A program made the position numbers and the translations under genes. From assembly GCA_949300345.1 (NCBI GenBank), contig CASGDR010000008.1, positions 85,096-149,095 on the forward strand: 64,000 nt of DNA, written 5' to 3'. The DNA comes from an uncultured bacterium. GTDB taxonomy: Bacteria > Bacillota_I > Bacilli_A > RFN20 > CAG-826. A model generated the notes under the pieces. The model made no database searches. It was not told the DNA's origin and saw only the letters and a program-made list of their open reading frames with translations. Positions 54,434-64,000 of this stretch are shown here, piece by piece; position 1 is the first letter of the stretch; every line of letters begins with the position of its first letter.

Positions 54434-55948
54434 TTAGTCTTCTTTCCTGCGCCTGATCACCATGGGGACGGTAATGCCGGCAACAAGGATAAGGCCAAAG
54501 AGGACAGAGACGGGAATGATGAGGCTCATGCTATCAATATCACCAAGATTGGCAGAACCAGACACGCCGCGATTGGCAAAGTCGGAATAGCCATACTTGG
54601 CAACGATGTGGTCATAGCGGGCAACCAAATCGGCGATTTCATCATCGATGTCGCTGGTCGTAGCGCTCTTGAAGTAAGCCCTATAGGTCTCATCAAGGAC
54701 AGCAAATTCAGTGGCGATGCTGTTCCAAGTGGAAGATGTGACGTTGAGACTTGTACATTCGCTATCTAAGGACAGATTGGCGGAAGCGGCCCATAGGGTC
54801 AAAGCGTTGGAACGGCTGTTGATGGTGGGTTTTGTGATCTCAATAATGTCCTTATATTTGGTGATTTGACCAGTGACGTTGATGGTGTCTCCAAGTAGCC
54901 AAGAGGAGACTTCGGGGAACGAATTTTCGTATAGGCTATAGATGACGAGGGCATTCCCATCATTATCGGAAATCGTTACCTGTCTTCCTCCTGATTCCCG
55001 AAGCTGGGTTAAGGTTCCTTCTACGGTTACAGAGTAGATGGTTACATCCCCGTTGCCAATGGCAACACCAGCCTCGAGGACTTCTGCAATGGTGGCGGTG
55101 CCGTTGACGCCGACGGAAACTGAAGATGAATAGTCAACACCGTTGACGGTGATCTTACCGGTAATGGTAGCTACACCCCAATCAAGGGCTTCGTAGGCTC
55201 CAGTCGAGGAATTGATTGAAACAATGGCGGAATCAGAAGAAGACCAAGTAATTGGGGTCGAAGGCTCGACATTCAACAACTGGGCGCTCATGGTTCCGGT
55301 ATCCCCTATTTCAAGTAGTGAAACGGGATCCACAGTGATGGAAGGTACTGCCTCATAATCAGTCCAATAAACAACAACGGAACTTAGATAGACGGCACCG
55401 GAAGAAGACCTGAAAGCGATGTAACGGTCATTGTTATCAAATGAATCAAGGGTAAAAGAAGAAGTGCCAGTTTCTTTGGTATAGGTTACTCCACCAACAT
55501 AACTCTCGCTGCCTGAATTCAAATTGCTCAGGGCATTTGTATCAGAATACGCAGAAGCTTGCCCGAAGAACCAAACAGTCCTATCGGTAGCGGTGTTAGA
55601 GGCAAAAGTCACGACAACGGATTCAACGCGTTTGCCTTCTGGAGCGGCAGTGGTAACAACTCCGTAATAACCGTCTTCATTAGATTTGTTATTAATCTGA
55701 ATGTTTACGTTATCGGTTCTTAGAACCCCAGCATAAAAAGCACCTGAGTTGGCATTATAGGTGACGGCGCTATAATTCTTTGGGGTTCCAAAGTTTTCAG
55801 CAGTGAGGGTATCAGAAACATCGGTTACTGCCCCTACTCCTTCATAATCAGTGTTGGCGATAAGCGAAGAAGCGTACACGCCTCCCGCGCATAAAGCAGC
55901 AAGGGATAGCCCAAATAAGGCTACCTTGCCCTTCCTGAAGCTTTTCAT
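54434..55948 (-). CDS. Surface protein with Ig-like (Big2) and OB-like domains and C-terminal module
   Basis: A 504-residue secreted protein. Signal peptide MKSFRKGKVALFGLSLAAL, a jelly-roll-like N-domain (SSGAVYLSSVVVYW near 190), a Big2-type Ig domain (about 205-285, ITWSSSDSAIVSINSSTG) and an OB-like domain (about 290-380, TIYSVTVEGTLTQLRESGG, GDTINVTGQITKY). The end has SECTSLNVTSSTWNSIA and HIVAKYGYSDF, then a transmembrane helix and RRRKED. The YGYSDF segment matches YAYSDF of the protease and YGYDDY of the broken gene at 60678. Confidence 0.75.
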   Translation of the reverse strand: MKSFRKGKVALFGLSLAALCAGGVYASSLIANTDYEGVGAVTDVSDTLTAENFGTPKNYSAVTYNANSGAFYAGVLRTDNVNIQINNKSNEDGYYGVVTTAAPEGKRVESVVVTFASNTATDRTVWFFGQASAYSDTNALSNLNSGSESYVGGVTYTKETGTSSFTLDSFDNNDRYIAFRSSSGAVYLSSVVVYWTDYEAVPSITVDPVSLLEIGDTGTMSAQLLNVEPSTPITWSSSDSAIVSINSSTGAYEALDWGVATITGKITVNGVDYSSSVSVGVNGTATIAEVLEAGVAIGNGDVTIYSVTVEGTLTQLRESGGRQVTISDNDGNALVIYSLYENSFPEVSSWLLGDTINVTGQITKYKDIIEITKPTINSRSNALTLWAASANLSLDSECTSLNVTSSTWNSIATEFAVLDETYRAYFKSATTSDIDDEIADLVARYDHIVAKYGYSDFANRGVSGSANLGDIDSMSLIIPVSVLFGLILVAGITVPMVIRRRKED

Positions 55949-56140
55949 TTTTCTCTACCTCCCAAATGAATGACTTCTATGTATGTCGCTAGCGCCGGAA
56001 ATGACGGGCTAACTAACATGGTTATTTTAATTGGGTGAGCAAGGGCTGCAAATTAAAAAATGTGTTAATCAATCATTATGAAAAGCACGCATGGAACACA
56101 TGCGCGCATACATACGGAATTTGCGGAGATATCCTTAATT

Positions 56141-56752
56141 CTAGCGGGGTTTTGAAAGGATTTTGTCCACGCCGGTGAGTTCGACGAAACGGTCCAGTCT
56201 CCTTAGGTAATCGCAGAATACGTGCCACTCCTTGAGCTTGTGGTTATACCGCTGCAGGTACATGGTCTTCAGCTGTTGGTAGTTGGTCACCATCGTGGCC
56301 CCGAGGCAGAAGCCGCTGGGCAAAGAGGCCACCAAGACCCTCCAGGCCGCCTTTTTCCTATCCACCTCGGATTCGGGTATCAGGTCATACTCCTTCTTAA
56401 GCTCTTCGATCCTTTTGATGATGATGGGATCGGTATCGCTTACGACCTGGGAGGCGATGTCGAACTTCAGGAGGCAGTGCATCGTGGATTGGCTGGAAAC
56501 GAAATCGAACCAGTGGTAACGCTGGGCCTCTTTCCACCAATAAAGGGGGGCCACGATATCCAGATGGACAGTAATGCCTTTTAGGTAATTGTCATGGCCT
56601 TGGCCATTGAGGGTCGAACCCAACCTTTCGGCCCTAAGATAGTCCTTATCGTTGCAGTCGCTGGTATCGATCTTGGTCCGCATCGGATTGCCTGAGGCCT
56701 TCACGGCCCGGTTCAGGCCATAAACGATGCCGTTAGAGATGCTATATTCCAT
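56141..56752 (-). CDS. ThyX-like (flavin-dependent thymidylate synthase-like) protein
   Basis: A 203-residue protein. LDIVAPLYWWKEAQRYHWFD, then FVSSQSTMHCLLKF, resembles a divergent ThyX motif region, where RHRxxS is usual; here the pattern is Y-W-W-K-E and S-x-S-T-M-H. LVASLPSGFCLGATMVTNYQ and YLQRYNHKLKEWHVFCDYLR follow, like the C-terminal substrate loop. It overlaps folD by 11 bp, and FolD makes the methylene-tetrahydrofolate that ThyX uses. The family call rests on motif memory and context and is not certain; it might be an inactive homologue. Confidence 0.45.
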   Translation of the reverse strand: MEYSISNGIVYGLNRAVKASGNPMRTKIDTSDCNDKDYLRAERLGSTLNGQGHDNYLKGITVHLDIVAPLYWWKEAQRYHWFDFVSSQSTMHCLLKFDIASQVVSDTDPIIIKRIEELKKEYDLIPESEVDRKKAAWRVLVASLPSGFCLGATMVTNYQQLKTMYLQRYNHKLKEWHVFCDYLRRLDRFVELTGVDKILSKPR

Positions 56753-57548
56753 GGGTTTTTGCCTCCAATAGGTTCTTTAGTAAGGATAGTCTGGTCAGTA
56801 AGCCCACCCCTCCCGGGACCGGGGTCTGCAGGTATACCGGCATATTGGGTTCGACATCCCCATATAGGTGTTTGTCCTCACCCCGGTTGATGCCGACGTC
56901 GATGATGACCGCGTCTTTCTTGAAGTTATAGGTATGGTCGATCAGCCACTTATGGCCCACCGCCACGCAGATGAGGTCGGCATGGGCGATATAAAAGGCC
57001 GTGTCTTCCTTGGTGGTCTTGGAATGAAGGACGGTGACATTCATGTCCTTAGAAAGCAAAAGATGGGAAAGGGGTTTGCCCACGATGGAACTACGTCCGA
57101 TGACCACCGCGTTCTTGCCACGGAAGGCAAAGCCCAAATCGCTTAGGTAATCCACGATGCCCTTGGGGGTGCAGGGAGTAAAAGGACTATCGATCCCAAA
57201 GCCATCGATGTCCTTATTAGAGGGAACCAAAGAGGTGATGGCTTTTTCATTAATGTGTTTGGGTAGGGGCAACTGGACAATCAGTCCATCGATGTCCTTT
57301 CTTTTTCCAAGCCCGACCACTTCCCTAGCGAGTGCTTCTTCGGATATATCCTCTTCGTAATGGAACAAGACGGCCTTGATGCCTAGTTCATTAGCATCCT
57401 TCATCTTCCCTTTTATATAAGCGTCCGATGAGGGAACATGCCCTACCTGGACGATGCCAAGGGACAAGGAAAGGGATTGGGCTTGTATAAGGCCCTTGAT
57501 CCTTTCTTTTTCCAAATTGACATATTCCTTGACTGATATGGCGTTCAT
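56742..57548 (-). CDS. folD: Methylenetetrahydrofolate dehydrogenase / methenyltetrahydrofolate cyclohydrolase
   Basis: A 268-residue bifunctional FolD. VGHVPSSDAYIKGKMKDANE holds the catalytic Lys, DGLIVQLPLPKHIN and NKDIDGF and PCTPKGIVDYL are signatures, GKNAVVIGRSSIVGKPLSHLL binds NADP, and TPVPGGVGLLTR ends the domain (canonical GPMT is GLLT here). Slightly short compared with the usual 280 residues. Supplies one-carbon units, and is coupled to the ThyX-like gene. Confidence 0.93.
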   Translation of the reverse strand: MNAISVKEYVNLEKERIKGLIQAQSLSLSLGIVQVGHVPSSDAYIKGKMKDANELGIKAVLFHYEEDISEEALAREVVGLGKRKDIDGLIVQLPLPKHINEKAITSLVPSNKDIDGFGIDSPFTPCTPKGIVDYLSDLGFAFRGKNAVVIGRSSIVGKPLSHLLLSKDMNVTVLHSKTTKEDTAFYIAHADLICVAVGHKWLIDHTYNFKKDAVIIDVGINRGEDKHLYGDVEPNMPVYLQTPVPGGVGLLTRLSLLKNLLEAKTHGI

Positions 57549-57632
57549 TTCCTAAGTAGGGTAACACCCTATACCCCTCACTTTAAGAAAAAAGATGGCA
57601 CAGCCATCTATATGGGATTTGGCCCTTGTCCC

Positions 57633-57935
57633 TTATAGGAGGCTCAATAGGGCGATGACTTCCTGCACGGTAAGTTCTGAATCGCTGGAAGAGGAAGAAC
57701 CGCCGGCAGAAGGCATGACCATAATGAGGACGGCGAAGAACAGCCAGACGATGGCAAAGGCAAAGGTAAGCCAGGAGATGACCTTCTCGGAGCCCCTTTC
57801 CTTGGTTTTGGCAAAGACATTGAGCCCGCCGCCGGTGATGGCGCCGGAAGCACCTTCGGATTTGCCGCCCTGGAGCAGGGCGAGCACGATCACGATGAGG
57901 GAGATGATGATGAAGATATAGTCGTACCAAGCCAT
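57633..57935 (-). CDS. secG: Preprotein translocase subunit SecG
   Basis: A 100-residue membrane protein with two helices (about 5-22 and 55-75). Between them lies the SecG-type loop GGKSEGASGAITGGGLNVFAKTK (in parts: GASGAITGGG, VFAKTKERG). A Gly/Ser-rich linker and short C-tail follow. Helps SecYEG export, needed for the many signal-peptide proteins around it. Confidence 0.9.
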   Translation of the reverse strand: MAWYDYIFIIISLIVIVLALLQGGKSEGASGAITGGGLNVFAKTKERGSEKVISWLTFAFAIVWLFFAVLIMVMPSAGGSSSSSDSELTVQEVIALLSLL

Positions 57936-58184
57936 AAAGCCCTATTACACTATCCCAACGGGATAATCTATTCAACCGGAAATTGGTCCAAGTCGGCCCC
58001 ATAGGGGCCAACGGGCCACTCCTATAAGGGACGATGCCCCTACCTAGATATATTGTGCGCCGACCGGAGGGTCCTTGGCTTTCTGATATTCCTCCATCCC
58101 AAGTCCGAAGCCACAATCTATGGCAGAAAGTAGTGTTTTATAACTCTGTTGCAACAATGGCTGATCGTTACAAACATCATCCGC

Positions 58185-60623
58185 CTAATATGCTTTGGTG
58201 TCCTTAGGAAGCGGAGGTACTTTTATCTTTCTAAATAAAGCTCTTAATCCTTTGAACAAGCGCCCATTGCCGAAATGAACCATGGCCTCGGCTAGGTTAT
58301 AGGGACATCTTTTGCCCCCGGCCATGGACATGGATAATGGGCATGAAGACTCTAGGATCTTCTCTAGGAAATAGGCGCCTTTAAGAAGATTGTCCCTTTC
58401 CTTGCCCTTTTGGAGCCTAAGGCCCTTCTTCCTTTGCTTCCTTGATAAGGACAAGACGCCCCAATATAGCAATCTGCCTAGCCATGAGGAGTCCTTGAAA
58501 TCGCTGAACCTACTATCCATGCGCAGGGGATATTTGGGCGGTAGCGGCGGGATTTTCATTCCTAGGACCTTTTCATATAGGCCATTGCTAAGCAATCCGT
58601 ATTCCCTTCTGGAATAGATGTCCGATATTTCCTGAGGGTATATGGGCGTGGCCTCTTCCCCTTCTATATCGGCCTCAAGGGTATCTACGATATCCAAAGC
58701 GTCCCTAGCGATATGGAATTGATAGATTCCCTTTTCCAGGACCCATTTGTTTCTGACCATATCGAAGTATTTCAGGTCTTCATATTTGACCTCTAGGCAT
58801 ATTTGTTTCTCTTCTTCTACTTTCAGATAGACCTTCCTAAAGGCTTTTAGTTCATATTCGGGTCTAATGATCCTGCTGGTTTTGTTTCCTACATAGAGCT
58901 GGATCACATCCGCCCCATCGAAAGGTCCGAGGTTTTTGATTTTCAAAGAAACGACGGCCTTATCCGGATATGTTTTTATCTTCGGTTCCAGGTATTCGAA
59001 ACGGCTATAGGATAGGCCATGTCCAAAGGGATATAGGACCTTCATATCCTTACCGGCATAGCTGCGGTAGCCGACGAAGATGCTTTCCTTGTATATCTCC
59101 TGCGGGGTCTTCCCGAATTCCTTCCCAAAAGGCACATCCTCATAGCCTCTATACCAGGTCTCCGCCAGATGGCCTGAGGGATTTTCTTGGCCAAAAAGCA
59201 GGGAATAGGTGGCCTCTCCTCCGTTTTCCCCGGGAAGATACATGTCTAGGGCCGCGGACACCCCATTGATGAAGGGTAGTTCCATCGAGGAACCACCATA
59301 AAGGATGATGATCAAGGGCTTGCCTACTTTAATGAGGGCTTCCATCAAGGCTAGCTGGTTCTTGGGCAAAGAAAGGCTTTCGCGGTCCGCCCCTTCGGTT
59401 TCCAGATAATCGCTTAAGCCTAGAAACACCAGGGCTTTGGAATATCTTTTTAGAGCATTGGCTGCTTCATCTATTAGCTTGATGTCCTCTTTCAAGGAGG
59501 CTTCTTCATAGCCTTGGTAGAAGGCATATTTCGCATGATGGGCCCTGAAGGCATCTTCGGGAGTGGTCAGTCTAATGGGACTGATCAAGGATGACCCCGC
59601 GCCTTGGTAGCGCATCTTCCTAAACAAATCCCCGATGATGAGGATTTCCTCATTCTCCTTTAGGGGCAAAATTCCGTCGTTTTTTAGAAGAACCGCGCAA
59701 TCGGAGGCTATTTTGCCGGATAAATCATGATGGCTCTGCAAAGGAAGAGGCTCTTCTTCCCTATATAGTTTCTCTATCAGGTTAAGCACATTGAGGACGG
59801 CCTTATCCAAGTCCTTCCTATCAAGCGTCCCCTCTTTAAGGCCCTTCAATATGTCCGCCCGGCATTTGGGGGTATCCCCGGGCATTTCTAGATCGGTCCC
59901 TGACTTCAATGAGGCTATCCGATCATGCATGCCGCCCCAATCGGTCATCACAAGCCCCTTGAAACCCCACTGTTTCCTAAGCACCTCATCGTTGAGCCAT
60001 ACGTTATCGCTACAATAGACTCCGTTGATCCCGTTATAGGCGGACATGATGCAGGTGGGATGGGCTTCTTTGATGGCTATCTCAAAGGGCTTTAGGTATA
60101 TCTCCCTGATGGCCCTTTGGTCGCAGTAGGACTCTCCCATGAAGCGGAAGTTCTCCGAATTGTTTAGGGCAAAGTGCTTCATGGCTACCCCTACCCCCAC
60201 CGATTGGATTCCTTGGATTTGGCTAGAAGATAGGCATCCGGATAGAAAGGGATCTTCGGAAAAGTATTCGAAGTTCCTGCCACATAGGGGATTCCGTTTG
60301 ATGTTGGTGCCAGGCCCCAGCACGACATGGACCCCATAATGCTTGGCTTCATATGCGATGGCCCTACCTACCTCATAGGCATTATTAGGATTCCAAGAGG
60401 AGGCCAAGGCCGCCGCGGTCGGAAAGGCAGTAGCCGGGGAAGATGGGGCAATCCCGTTATCCATGGTGCCGGATTGGACCCTCAGCCCATGGGGACCATC
60501 CGACATCCTAAGGCTAGGAATGGATAGCCTTGGTATCGGATTGGTGTACATGAAATCCGTACCGCTTACCAAAGCGGCTTTTTCCAAGTCGGTCAACTCA
60601 TTCAGGAGCTTTTCTTTGTCCAT
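58185..60623 (-). CDS. Beta-glucosidase, GH3 family
   Basis: An 812-residue glycosidase. SIPSLRMSDGPHGLR, GPGTNIKRNPLCGRNFEYFSEDP (in parts) and KHFALNNSENFR are GH3 N-domain motifs, with the nucleophile Asp in LVMTDWGGMHD. The (alpha/beta)6 domain includes GLSDYLETEGADR. A fibronectin-III-like domain (about 560-640, GADVIQLYVGNK) follows. A basic C-terminal extension of about 130 residues (RKQRKKGLRLQKGKE) is unusual. No signal peptide is visible, so it is probably cytoplasmic. Confidence 0.9.
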   Translation of the reverse strand: MDKEKLLNELTDLEKAALVSGTDFMYTNPIPRLSIPSLRMSDGPHGLRVQSGTMDNGIAPSSPATAFPTAAALASSWNPNNAYEVGRAIAYEAKHYGVHVVLGPGTNIKRNPLCGRNFEYFSEDPFLSGCLSSSQIQGIQSVGVGVAMKHFALNNSENFRFMGESYCDQRAIREIYLKPFEIAIKEAHPTCIMSAYNGINGVYCSDNVWLNDEVLRKQWGFKGLVMTDWGGMHDRIASLKSGTDLEMPGDTPKCRADILKGLKEGTLDRKDLDKAVLNVLNLIEKLYREEEPLPLQSHHDLSGKIASDCAVLLKNDGILPLKENEEILIIGDLFRKMRYQGAGSSLISPIRLTTPEDAFRAHHAKYAFYQGYEEASLKEDIKLIDEAANALKRYSKALVFLGLSDYLETEGADRESLSLPKNQLALMEALIKVGKPLIIILYGGSSMELPFINGVSAALDMYLPGENGGEATYSLLFGQENPSGHLAETWYRGYEDVPFGKEFGKTPQEIYKESIFVGYRSYAGKDMKVLYPFGHGLSYSRFEYLEPKIKTYPDKAVVSLKIKNLGPFDGADVIQLYVGNKTSRIIRPEYELKAFRKVYLKVEEEKQICLEVKYEDLKYFDMVRNKWVLEKGIYQFHIARDALDIVDTLEADIEGEEATPIYPQEISDIYSRREYGLLSNGLYEKVLGMKIPPLPPKYPLRMDSRFSDFKDSSWLGRLLYWGVLSLSRKQRKKGLRLQKGKERDNLLKGAYFLEKILESSCPLSMSMAGGKRCPYNLAEAMVHFGNGRLFKGLRALFRKIKVPPLPKDTKAY

Positions 60624-60677
60624 GGCCTAAAGCCATGATAAGGCAAACGCCAATAGTTAAAAATACCAAGGGATGGC

Positions 60678-62165
60678 CTAGCGGGCCCTTTTTCTTTGGA
60701 TGATTACCAAGACGGTGCCACCGCCAAGAAGGGCGATGAAGAAGATGCATAGAAGAGGGATGGCCATGCTATTGGAGGAACTTACATGGTTTTGGCTAGG
60801 GGCGATGCCCCATCCGATATAGTCATCATATCCATAGGTCATGACCACATATTCATAGGTGGAGAGGAACCTTTCCATTGCCGTGCCCCCATAAAGGGCC
60901 TCAGCCTTTTTCAAAACAGCCTTTCCTTCTTCATTTACCAAGGCGTAGCGCGACTGCATGTTGGTCCAATTGGCCTCTGTTATGGTACCGGGAGTAGAAC
61001 AAAGCACAGAAAATATAGAGTTCCCGAACTCGACGAATTCATCGGCGGTCATGAAATCCATGCCGATGATCTTGAGTTTCAGGATTCCGCTTTCGGTAGC
61101 AAGCCGGCCCCGGAATTGGGCTTGGTCGCCTACCTTGAGCGCCAAGGCATCCTGATATTCCTGCATCCTTAGTTCGAAGCCGGAGATGACAATCGAACTT
61201 GAAACGTCATAAGTAAGGTTTTCCGACAATACCATTTCCCTTTGTCTTCCCATTGCGGTGGTAACGTATCCGCTTGCGCTATAGACGGCTTTGCTAAGAT
61301 AGTTGTCCTCAGGCAGCGTCTTGCCGAATTCGACGATTTGGGTAATGGTGAGGTTAGGATCATCGACCCCGATATCCAATGAATAGACGAAGGGCTTGGA
61401 ATCGACGGTTATGGTCGCCGTTATGGTGGTATCGCCATGTCTTTTGGCGGTGTTTTTGCCATCATTATCAATGCTCAATATCTCGTCATTGCCGCTGATG
61501 AACTGTGTGGTGTATTCAAAACCCGAGCCAATGCTATAGGCAATGGTTCCGGTTTCGTCGACCTTAGGATTATCGAAGCTTTGGAAGGCAAAGTGGGGAT
61601 TGACTCCGGAGATGCCGATATAGGTGATGGTCAAGCCGGTGAATTCAACCATGCCGGAATAGTTGAGATTCCTAATGGCCATGTAACGCATCCCCTCATG
61701 GCTGGGGGTATATTCGCTCATGCCTTTGCCGAATATGCTGTGGGTAGAAGATGCTTCAATCAGGGAGAAATAATCCATTTCATAGGTCAAAGGGTTTTCA
61801 TCGGAAAAGAAGATGTCGACGCTTTGTCCTAGCATGTTGTTACCCAAGATACCGACCTTGGAGATATAGGCCTGGCTAGGCGGGGTTTTGATATATAACC
61901 GGCCGTATCGGTTCTCAGGAAATTGATCGTCCCGCCGAAGCTAAGGCCTTTGAACACATAGGTAGCCCCGGTATAGGAAGAGGTGAACTCCGCTTCTTCG
62001 TTGACCACGTAATCCAATTCCGGGAAGTTTTCGGCATTGATGGTTTCCACCACGGTGATGGAAGCCTCGGCTTCTTCGGCTGGGGTTTGGTTGGCTAGAT
62101 AGATGCTTCCCCCAAGGGCAGTATCCCCGATTAAAGAAGCGGCTAGATAGAGGGAAATTTACATA
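60678..62165 (-). pseudogene. Broken OB-type surface protein with shared C-terminal module
   Basis: The main frame (60678-61847, 389 codons) carries an OB-like domain (TITQIVEFGKTLPEDNYLSK, AVYSASGYVTTA, GDQAQFRGRLATES) and the module FSVLCSTPGTITEANWTNM, VMTYGYDDYIG, a transmembrane helix and QRKRAR. Upstream, the mature N-part (SIYLANQTPAEEAEASITV) continues in another frame after a shift near 61890-61900. The signal peptide SLYLAASLIGDTALGG is preceded by ATG-TAA, so the start is also damaged. Restored length about 490 residues. Paralogue of 54434. Confidence 0.7.
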
Positions 62166-62297
62166 AAGGATTTTTTCGCGTGCTAAGTATCCGATGGCCC
62201 CATGGATTTTCAAGATAATCCAATGTCAAACCTAGGTTTGATTGCGTATACAAAAATCCAAAATCCTTGGTGACTTGGGTCCATGAAACATATGAAA

Positions 62298-62924
62298 CTA
62301 TGCTTCCAGTAGGGATAGGAGGTTATTGATTTTCAAGCCCTGATAGTCAGGGTGTTCGTTATTCCTATCGATGAGGATGCCGTCGATTCCGGCGTTAGTA
62401 GCAGTCAAGGGATCCTGCAAAGAATCACCGATATAGACGCATTGCTCCTTTGAAAAATCCCCTAGTTCCTTCATGCCTTTAATTAGAATGTCGGGATTGG
62501 GTTTGGGTTTTATTTCCGAACCGGAATAGATGCCTTCGAAGTAGTGGTCGAGCTTCCAATATCTGAGAACCTCTAGGACATGCGCGGAGGTGTTCCCCGT
62601 GGCAATGCCGATCCTCTTCCCCTTCTTCTTAAATCCTTCTAGTAGAGGAATCACATCGATGAAGGGATGGATGTCATGGATGGCCTCTCTATCCAAAAGG
62701 GCTTTGCCGATGGCAATGGAAAACTCCCTCCTCTTTTCCATTGGCACATTGCAGATCTCGCAGGTCTCTTCAAGGGAGACGTGCATATACTCCGAGGCCT
62801 CTTTCCTGGTTATCTCATAGCCGAGCAATCTGAAGCCGGCGTTATAGACACGGACCAAGGAATCAAGGGTATCGAAAAGAGTCCCGTCGAAGTCTATGAG
62901 GTAGAGGCTATAGTCTTTCATCAC
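62298..62924 (-). CDS. HAD-family phosphatase (phosphoglycolate phosphatase-like)
   Basis: A 208-residue HAD hydrolase. Motif I is [14 protein letters not shown] (Asp nucleophile and acid), motif II is GIATGNTS, motif III is Lys in [12 protein letters not shown], and motif IV is [16 protein letters not shown]. The cap domain (about 18-80) is helical, as in C1 subfamily members. Substrate unknown. It overlaps uvrB by 4 bp and is likely co-transcribed with it. Confidence 0.85.
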   Translation of the reverse strand: MMKDYSLYLIDFDGTLFDTLDSLVRVYNAGFRLLGYEITRKEASEYMHVSLEETCEICNVPMEKRREFSIAIGKALLDREAIHDIHPFIDVIPLLEGFKKKGKRIGIATGNTSAHVLEVLRYWKLDHYFEGIYSGSEIKPKPNPDILIKGMKELGDFSKEQCVYIGDSLQDPLTATNAGIDGILIDRNNEHPDYQGLKINNLLSLLEA

Positions 62925-64000
62925 TGGTTCCTTTCGGCTTTGGCCTCAAGGATTATATCCCTAAGTTCGGCGGCCCGCTCGAAATCATAGACCTTCGCCG
63001 CTTCCTTCATCTGTTTGGTCAAATCATTGATGATGCGGTCGAATTCCTTCTGCGACATGGCCTTTGAGGGCTTGAGGGCTTCTTTTTCATCGTCTTGGGT
63101 ATTGCCAAGGGGAGGACGCAATTCCTTGACGATCGAAGTGGGAATTACGCCGTTTTCGTCATTGTAGGCCTTCTGGATCTTCCTTCTCCTATCGGTCTCG
63201 GTGATGGCTTTCTGCATGGATTCGGTGACCGAGTCGGCAAACATATAGACCTGGCCATGGACGTTTCTGGCCGCCCTTCCTATGACCTGGATCAGGGAGC
63301 GTTCCGACCTTAGGAAACCTTCCTTATCGGCATCGAGGATGCAGATGAGGGAGACCTCGGGTATATCAAGGCCTTCCCTAAGGAGATTGATGCCCACGAG
63401 GATATCGTAGGTCCCCTTGCGGAGCTGATAGATGACCTGGGTCCTCTCCAGGGTCTTGGTTTCGTTATGTAGGTATACGACCTTATAGCCTTCGCCCCTT
63501 AGATAGGCGGTCAGATCCTCCGCCATCTTGATGGTGAGGGTGAGGATCATTGCCCTTTCCCCAGCTTTGATCCTGCCATCGAGGAGGTCTTTGATCACGC
63601 TTATCTGACCCGTCGAAGAGATGACCTTGATTTCAGGATCGAGCAATCCGGTCGGACGGATGATCTGTTCAATGGGTTCGTTTGAGCATTTTTCCAGTTC
63701 ATAGTCGCCCGGGGTCGCCGAGGTACAGATGACGTTTTTGGGCATCAGGGCTTCGAATTCCTCGAAGTTCAAGGGGCGGTTGTCCAAAGCACTGGGCAGC
63801 CTAAAGCCATATTCGACCAAAACTTCCTTCCTGGACCTATCCCCGTTATACATGCCCCTTACCTGGGGGATGGTCACGTGGGATTCGTCGATGACCAATA
63901 GAAAGTCCTCGGGGAAATAATCGATGAGGTTGAAGGGTCTTTCCCCCGGTTTCCTCTTATCGATGTGGCGGGAGTAATTCTCCACCCCGGGGCATCTACC
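62921..64000 (-). CDS. uvrB: UvrABC excinuclease subunit B, C-terminal part
   Basis: Truncated by the right edge; the reading frame continues with PGVENYSRH, so the GTG at 63985 is not a start. [46 protein letters not shown], and [21 protein letters not shown] are UvrB helicase motifs. The C-terminal UVR motif ([21 protein letters not shown]) that binds UvrC is present. Damage-recognition helicase of nucleotide excision repair. Confidence 0.95.
   Translation of the reverse strand, partial: GRCPGVENYSRHIDKRKPGERPFNLIDYFPEDFLLVIDESHVTIPQVRGMYNGDRSRKEVLVEYGFRLPSALDNRPLNFEEFEALMPKNVICTSATPGDYELEKCSNEPIEQIIRPTGLLDPEIKVISSTGQISVIKDLLDGRIKAGERAMILTLTIKMAEDLTAYLRGEGYKVVYLHNETKTLERTQVIYQLRKGTYDILVGINLLREGLDIPEVSLICILDADKEGFLRSERSLIQVIGRAARNVHGQVYMFADSVTESMQKAITETDRRRKIQKAYNDENGVIPTSIVKELRPPLGNTQDDEKEALKPSKAMSQKEFDRIINDLTKQMKEAAKVYDFERAAELRDIILEAKAERNQ

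Noticed and set aside
57936..58184. Possible tRNA or small RNA upstream of secG
   Set aside because: No cloverleaf, TPsiC-like or tmRNA-like element was found; only a TATAAA-like box near 58137.
1..64000. CRISPR arrays, prophage or intact insertion sequences
   Set aside because: No array of spaced direct repeats, no integrase, no transposase and no phage structural gene was recognised.

Overview
This is about 64 kb of chromosomal DNA from a Gram-positive-type bacterium. It has strong AGGAGG-like ribosome sites, gatCAB, the order rplK-rplA-rplJ-rplL-ybxB-rpoB, a lipobox nucleotidase, a DUF1836 protein and an S66 LD-carboxypeptidase. Base composition is moderate, and TGA acts as a stop throughout. 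I read it as Bacillota, most likely an uncultured Bacilli lineage near the Erysipelotrichales/RF39/Acholeplasma side, possibly gut or rumen; that placement is an inference from overall resemblance. No rRNA, tRNA, CRISPR array or intact insertion sequence was recognised.

Layout. 1-3011 (minus) is the ribosomal protein/RNA polymerase cluster, cut inside rpoB, with an L10 leader. 3.6-15.6 kb is mixed: a surface 5'-nucleotidase, a frameshifted Lrp/CoA-ligase-like fusion, a MarR regulator, a broken GNAT gene, an AbiE-type toxin-antitoxin pair, pyrophosphatase, a broken FAD oxidoreductase, LD-carboxypeptidase, a membrane XRE regulator with His-rich repeats, a TIR-like protein and gene remnants. 15.6-38.6 kb is a large polysaccharide locus. 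A minus-strand operon carries rmlABCD, licD, UDP-GlcNAc 2-epimerase, two glycosyltransferases and an unusual SDR-cytidylyltransferase fusion. A plus-strand operon carries a rhamnosyltransferase, a Wzz-like protein, Wzy and Wzx. A second minus-strand operon carries a second Wzx and the UDP-L-FucNAc trio. A lone priming transferase and a second Wzy/ligase beside an alpha/beta hydrolase complete the locus. 38.7-45.3 kb holds a GH13 glucosidase, galE, a DUF1836 protein and gatB-gatA-gatC.

45.5-62.2 kb is a cell-surface region, mostly on the minus strand: a repeat lipoprotein, a SHOCT membrane protein, three intact and one broken large Ig/OB-type wall proteins, a subtilisin-like protease and an internally inverted remnant. 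These proteins share a C-terminal module: a Cys-led helical segment, a transmembrane helix and a short Arg/Lys tail. The same stretch also has a ThyX-like protein overlapping folD, secG and a GH3 glucosidase. 62.3-64 kb holds a HAD phosphatase and the 3' part of uvrB.

How the parts may fit together: the sugar-nucleotide genes (dTDP-rhamnose, UDP-ManNAc, UDP-L-FucNAc, UDP-Gal and a CDP-linked polyol) feed what look like two Wzx/Wzy export routes, and the anchored proteins and surface protease share one cell-envelope anchoring module. The best candidates for something undescribed are that C-terminal module, the SDR-cytidylyltransferase/LicD pair, and the ThyX-like gene overlapping folD.
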